A stretch of DNA of 64,000 nucleotides from Streptomyces sp. NL15-2K (lineage in GTDB: Bacteria; Actinomycetota; Actinomycetes; Streptomycetales; Streptomycetaceae). The stretch's first letter is position 1, and every line of letters begins with the position of its first letter. Below are positions 60,850 to 64,000 of this stretch, in pieces. The DNA lies in the NCBI RefSeq assembly GCF_030551255.1, contig NZ_CP130630.1, positions 9,237,001 to 9,301,000 of the forward strand. The letters are read 5' to 3'. The notes beneath the pieces are model-generated. The model made no database searches and was not told the origin of the DNA. It saw nothing but the letters and a program-made list of their open reading frames with translations. Position numbers and translations under genes: made by a program.

Positions 60850-61419
60850 TCAGCGCATGCCTGCCGCGTCGAGCAGGGCGGTCACCGTGGGCTCGATGAG
60901 CCCCGTCAGTTTGTCGGCTCCGATCCCGGCGCGGGCGCTGGCGCCGTCGAAGACCAGGCTGAGCTGCCGGGCCAGCAGGTCGGGGTCGCTCGCCCCACCC
61001 TGTTCGGCCTCGGAACGGAAGAAGCCCGTCAGGTTCGCCTTGATCCGGTGGGCCACCTGGCTCGCGGGGTGGCTCTGATCCTTGAGTTCGATCTGTACAG
61101 CCAGATACCGGCACCCTCGGAACTCGGGAGCACCCGACTGCGACTTCACCTGCTCGAAGACGTGCAGGATCCGCTCGCGGGGTGAACGGCCGTCGTCCGC
61201 CGGGGGCAGGAGCCCGGCCACGAACGCGGAGGCGCGCTCCTCCAGGCTCGCCGCCAGCAGTTCGTCCTTGCTGTCGAACAGCTGGTACAGGGAGCGCTTC
61301 GACACCCCCGCCGCCTTGCACAGCGCCTCGACGCCGATACCGACACCATCTCGATAGGTGAGCGTGGCCGCAGCCTCCAGCAGCCGCTCTCTGGTGCTTG
61401 CCTTCACTTCGGTGCTCAT
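60850..61419 (-). CDS. TetR/AcrR family transcriptional regulator
   Basis: 189 residues. N-terminal DNA-binding domain (RERLLEAAATLTYRDGVGIG, VSKRSLYQLFDSKDELL) and a TetR C-terminal domain containing FRGCRYLAVQIELKDQSHPA. A perfect 14-bp palindrome 33 bp upstream is its probable operator. The neighbouring SDR relic downstream may be a remnant of its former target. The membrane protein gene at 61526 upstream on the same strand is another possible partner. Confidence 0.88.
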   Translation of the reverse strand: MSTEVKASTRERLLEAAATLTYRDGVGIGVEALCKAAGVSKRSLYQLFDSKDELLAASLEERASAFVAGLLPPADDGRSPRERILHVFEQVKSQSGAPEFRGCRYLAVQIELKDQSHPASQVAHRIKANLTGFFRSEAEQGGASDPDLLARQLSLVFDGASARAGIGADKLTGLIEPTVTALLDAAGMR

Positions 61420-61451
61420 ACGGCGAGATTAACTCGATTTGAAGGAAATGA

Positions 61452-61465
61452 AAACCGATCGGTTT
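61452..61465. promoter_or_regulatory. Perfect palindrome upstream of tetR
   Basis: AAACCGATCGGTTT, a 14-bp perfect palindrome (AAACCGAT/ATCGGTTT), 33 bp before the TetR ATG; typical of a TetR autoregulatory operator. The motif can be extended to TGAA...TTCA with one unpaired base. Confidence 0.75.
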
Positions 61466-61470
61466 CAGGG

Positions 61471-61512
61471 TGGTGATGTCGGGATGGTGATGTCGGGATG
61501 GTGATGTGGAGG
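61471..61512. repeat. 14-bp tandem repeat in the intergenic region
   Basis: TGGTGATGTCGGGA occurs twice perfectly (61471-61484, 61485-61498), followed by a degenerate third copy. It lies between the operator and the 3' end of the membrane protein gene. Confidence 0.85.
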
Positions 61513-61525
61513 GGGGTGGTTACCG

Positions 61526-62827
61526 CTACGTCGGGACGGCGGCGGTCTTCTCAGGCTTCGTCTCGACCGGGATGCGGTGCAGCCCCTTGCGGTCGTACCA
61601 CCCCAGCACGCCGAAGCCGAACAGCGCGGCCACCACGAGGCCGGCGGCCATCATCACCCAGCCCCGGGTCAGACCCGCGTCGCCCTGGGCGTCGTAGTAG
61701 AGGATCGAGCGAATGCCACCGGTGATCTGCCGCAGCGGCTCGAACTCCGCGAGGAAGCGGTAGAAACCGGGCAGCGCCTCGATGGGCGTGGTGGCACCGG
61801 CCGTCGGCACCGCCATGGCGATGTAGACCAGCGTGACCACCAGCATGCCGGGTGTGCCGAAGACGGCGAGGAGGGTGAGTGCGCCGATCCCGGCGACGGC
61901 GATGGCGCACACCGAGTACAGCCACAGCAGCGGCAGGTGGGAGGCGTCCATGCCCATGATGCCGACCGCTCCCACCATGACCAGGGTCCCCATCAGCAGG
62001 GACAGACCGGCCATCAGGGTGCTGCTGATGGCGAGGGTCTGCACCCGGGTGGCCCGGATCAGCGGGCGGTGCAGGCGCAGCGGGCCCATGTCGTTGTGGG
62101 TGTAGCCGAGGGCGTGGTCCACCTGGCCGCTGATGACATTGGCGGAGAGCATGCCGCAGACCACGAGGACGAGCGCGTAGTAGAACGCCGTCAGGCCCAG
62201 GCCGCTGTGTGAGTGGAGCGGATGGCCGTCCTCGACCGTGACGGCGGCCGGGTCGGCCAGGAGGACGCGTGCCGCGGCGGGCAGTTCCGCCTGACCGGTC
62301 CCGCTCCGGGCGGTCAGCTCCTTGCCCACCTGGAGCGAGGCGTTCTCGGCCGCCTGAGTCGTCGCCGTCCGGGCCAGGCTGGATCCCATGCTGCCGGCGG
62401 ACTGGTTGGTCAGCACCGTCAGCGTCGGGCGGGCCGGGGTCCCGGTGGCCGCGGTGCCGGTCAGTGCGGTGGTGGAGGAGGTGAAGTCGGCGGGGACGAC
62501 GAGCGCGCCGAACAGCTTGCCCTCGCCGAGCTCCTCCTTCACCCCCTTCTCGTCCATCACCTTCCAGTCGATCTTGCCCCCGCTCGCGGTGGACTTCTCG
62601 ATCGACTCGGTGATCTGTGCCCCGAGGTTGACCTGCTTGCCGCCGACAGCTGCTCCCTCGTCGGCGTTGACCAGACCGACGGGCAGTTTCTCCATGTGAT
62701 CGACCGGATCGATGTTGGCGCCGACGTAGAACACGGTGAACAGCAGCGCGAGTACGCCCGTGATGACGCTGTTGGCGATCCACAGGGGCTTGGCGCGCAG
62801 GACGCGGAAGGGGTGAATGCCACTCAT
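61526..62827 (-). CDS. YhgE/Pip or DUF3533-type ABC-2-like membrane protein
   Basis: 433 residues. A first transmembrane helix (PLWIANSVITGVLALLFTVF) is followed by an extracytoplasmic domain of about 170 residues (PVGLVNADEGAAVGGK, KLFGALVVPADFTSS). Five or six helices then follow (TAFYYALVLVVCGMLSANVI, LSLLMGTLVMVGAVGIMGMD, MLVVTLVYIAMAVPTAG). This is the layout of the Pip/YhgE/SNG1-like group, related to ABC-2 permeases. Role unknown; possibly export or envelope-related. The ATG at 62827 overlaps the upstream gene's stop (ATGA). Confidence 0.8.
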   Translation of the reverse strand: MSGIHPFRVLRAKPLWIANSVITGVLALLFTVFYVGANIDPVDHMEKLPVGLVNADEGAAVGGKQVNLGAQITESIEKSTASGGKIDWKVMDEKGVKEELGEGKLFGALVVPADFTSSTTALTGTAATGTPARPTLTVLTNQSAGSMGSSLARTATTQAAENASLQVGKELTARSGTGQAELPAAARVLLADPAAVTVEDGHPLHSHSGLGLTAFYYALVLVVCGMLSANVISGQVDHALGYTHNDMGPLRLHRPLIRATRVQTLAISSTLMAGLSLLMGTLVMVGAVGIMGMDASHLPLLWLYSVCAIAVAGIGALTLLAVFGTPGMLVVTLVYIAMAVPTAGATTPIEALPGFYRFLAEFEPLRQITGGIRSILYYDAQGDAGLTRGWVMMAAGLVVAALFGFGVLGWYDRKGLHRIPVETKPEKTAAVPT

Positions 62828-63948
62828 GACGTACGTGTCTCTCGGTCGGTGGACGCGGAACGTTTCGCCGGGGGTTGCCGGCCGCCGGTGACTTCCTTGA
62901 CGGGCTTGTGGGGGAAGCGGCGCTGGGCGTACTCCTGGGCATGTGAGCCCGGTATGACGTACAGGGTTTCCTTCTTGTCCTGGAGCGGTCGCAGGACGGT
63001 GTCCATGAAGGTCTTGCGGTCGTCCAGGTAGGGGCCCAGGACGTCCTCGCCGCCGGGGCAGACGGCAAGGCAGTAGCCGGACTTGTAGCCGGGGGGCGAG
63101 GTCAGGCTCTGCCACATGGAGGCGCTCTCGGAGTCGGTGACGCGGGAGCGGTAGTCGGCGGCGTCCTCGCTGTCGGCCACGGTCTGCGCCCAGTCGGTGA
63201 ACCCGCTCATGAACTCGCGGTAGTTGTGCGTGGTGCAGGCCAGGGCGTCGAATGCCCCGTCCTTGCTGATGGCGCCGACCGGGCAGGCGGCGACGCACAG
63301 CTTGCAGTCGATGCAGGGGTTGTAGTCCAGTGCCTGCCCGTACTCGCTCACCTCGGCGTCCACCAAGACGGTGACCAGCAGGATGAAGCTGCCGAACTTC
63401 GGGTGGATGACGTTGCGGTGCAGGCCCATCACGCCGAGCCCCGCGGCCACCGCGACCGTCTTGTGGGCCACCACCCAGATCCGCTCGCTGGGAAAGCGGT
63501 CCATCTCCTGGGGGAAGCCGACCGACGGATTGAGCGCGCGGTAGCCGGCGTCCTGCAGAACCTGGGTGACGCTGCGGGCGGCGTGGTTGGCCTGCTCGTC
63601 GGTCTGATGGAACTCCTGGTTGGCCACGCTGCGGGCCGGGGAACGGCAGTTGTCGCGGTTCATCCGGACCGCCATCGCGATCAGGGTGCGGGTGCCGGGC
63701 AGTGCGGACTGCGCGTGTTCGCGCTCGCCGGCCAGGTCGGGGTGGTCCAGGCTGACCGCGGCCGCGTCGTCCGCGCCGGCCGCCAGGCACAGCTCGCGCA
63801 GCCAGGCCGCGTCGATCACCGCCGGCGGGCTCGCGACGTCACCGGCCCTGCGCCGGGCGAGCACGGCCCGCACCGACGGGTGGGCAGCCAGCTTCGCCGG
63901 AAGCCTGGGATCCGTGGGTTGCCCCTCGACGTCGCGGGCGGCAGTCAT
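62824..63948 (-). CDS. QueG-like (epoxyqueuosine reductase / reductive dehalogenase-related) iron-sulfur protein
   Basis: 374 residues. A bacterial ferredoxin-type cluster motif C-x2-C-x2-C-x3-C-P at Cys212-Cys222 (PCIDCKLCVAACPVGA) and a second C-x3-CP motif near residue 305 (GYCLAVCPGG). The N-terminal part contains the QueG-like block GVMGLHRNVIHPKFGSFILL. True QueG acts in tRNA modification with a cobamide. Here the gene is coupled to a membrane protein and looks like a divergent, uncharacterised paralogue. The ATG at 63948 follows CAGGAG. Confidence 0.75.
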   Translation of the reverse strand: MTAARDVEGQPTDPRLPAKLAAHPSVRAVLARRRAGDVASPPAVIDAAWLRELCLAAGADDAAAVSLDHPDLAGEREHAQSALPGTRTLIAMAVRMNRDNCRSPARSVANQEFHQTDEQANHAARSVTQVLQDAGYRALNPSVGFPQEMDRFPSERIWVVAHKTVAVAAGLGVMGLHRNVIHPKFGSFILLVTVLVDAEVSEYGQALDYNPCIDCKLCVAACPVGAISKDGAFDALACTTHNYREFMSGFTDWAQTVADSEDAADYRSRVTDSESASMWQSLTSPPGYKSGYCLAVCPGGEDVLGPYLDDRKTFMDTVLRPLQDKKETLYVIPGSHAQEYAQRRFPHKPVKEVTGGRQPPAKRSASTDRETRTS

Positions 63949-64000
63949 CCGATGCTCCTGGTGATTCGGGTTCGAGACTCGCCTCCACGGCAAGAAACTG

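Overview
The base composition (very high G+C with strong third-position bias), the dense ATGA/GTGA start-stop overlaps and the gene families (srsABC-type phenolic lipid genes, MmyB-type XRE regulators, SpoIIE phosphatases, IS607/TnpB elements) point to a chromosome of Streptomyces or a close relative. No rRNA, tRNA or CRISPR array was seen.

Layout. 1-8200 is a set of small metabolic units: a 5'-complete GH43 arabinanase cut by the window edge, an SGNH hydrolase/TetR pair with a clear palindromic operator, a D-2-hydroxyacid dehydrogenase, and a phenolic-lipid locus (UbiA prenyltransferase divergent from srsA-srsB-srsC). 8200-12400 is a scar region: fragments of an MFS transporter and a CocE/NonD hydrolase abut each other, and a PP2C phosphatase gene is frameshifted and split by a degenerate IS607-type element that still carries an intact-looking tnpB. 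13100-24000 is a sulfur/cysteine supply region: two polar amino-acid ABC systems, an SsuD-like flavin monooxygenase, an FMN reductase and a TauABC/SsuABC-like importer. It is headed by a probably leaderless short ORF ending in Cys-Cys-Val that looks like a cysteine attenuator. 24100-34200 holds a CitA/CitB-type two-component system, a COG4705 membrane protein broken by a MITE, an ABC exporter co-transcribed with a YncE/phosphoesterase protein, and a PAS-SpoIIE phosphatase.

34270-58600 is the main find: a roughly 24-kb hybrid NRPS/PKS cluster flanked by two AT-rich Fur/Zur-like boxes. Its pooled domain inventory (five carriers, three heterocyclization domains, one adenylation domain, one KS-AT-KR-ACP module, one thioesterase, two methyltransferases of the embedded type) matches that of yersiniabactin HMWP1/HMWP2. 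Here it is redistributed over separate proteins, with both methyltransferases free-standing and the last carrier missing in front of the thioesterase. An Opp/Dpp-type ABC importer sits inside the operon. No aryl-acid synthase or aryl-AMP ligase is present in the window. The PKS gene carries an in-frame TAG codon in its AT domain, just before the catalytic serine, and a 198-bp in-frame insertion of the same MITE family between its Cy and TE domains.

58600-64000 contains an XRE regulator convergent with an atypical SDR, an SDR relic, a TetR regulator with a perfect palindrome upstream, a YhgE/DUF3533-type membrane protein, and a QueG-like iron-sulfur protein translationally coupled to it.
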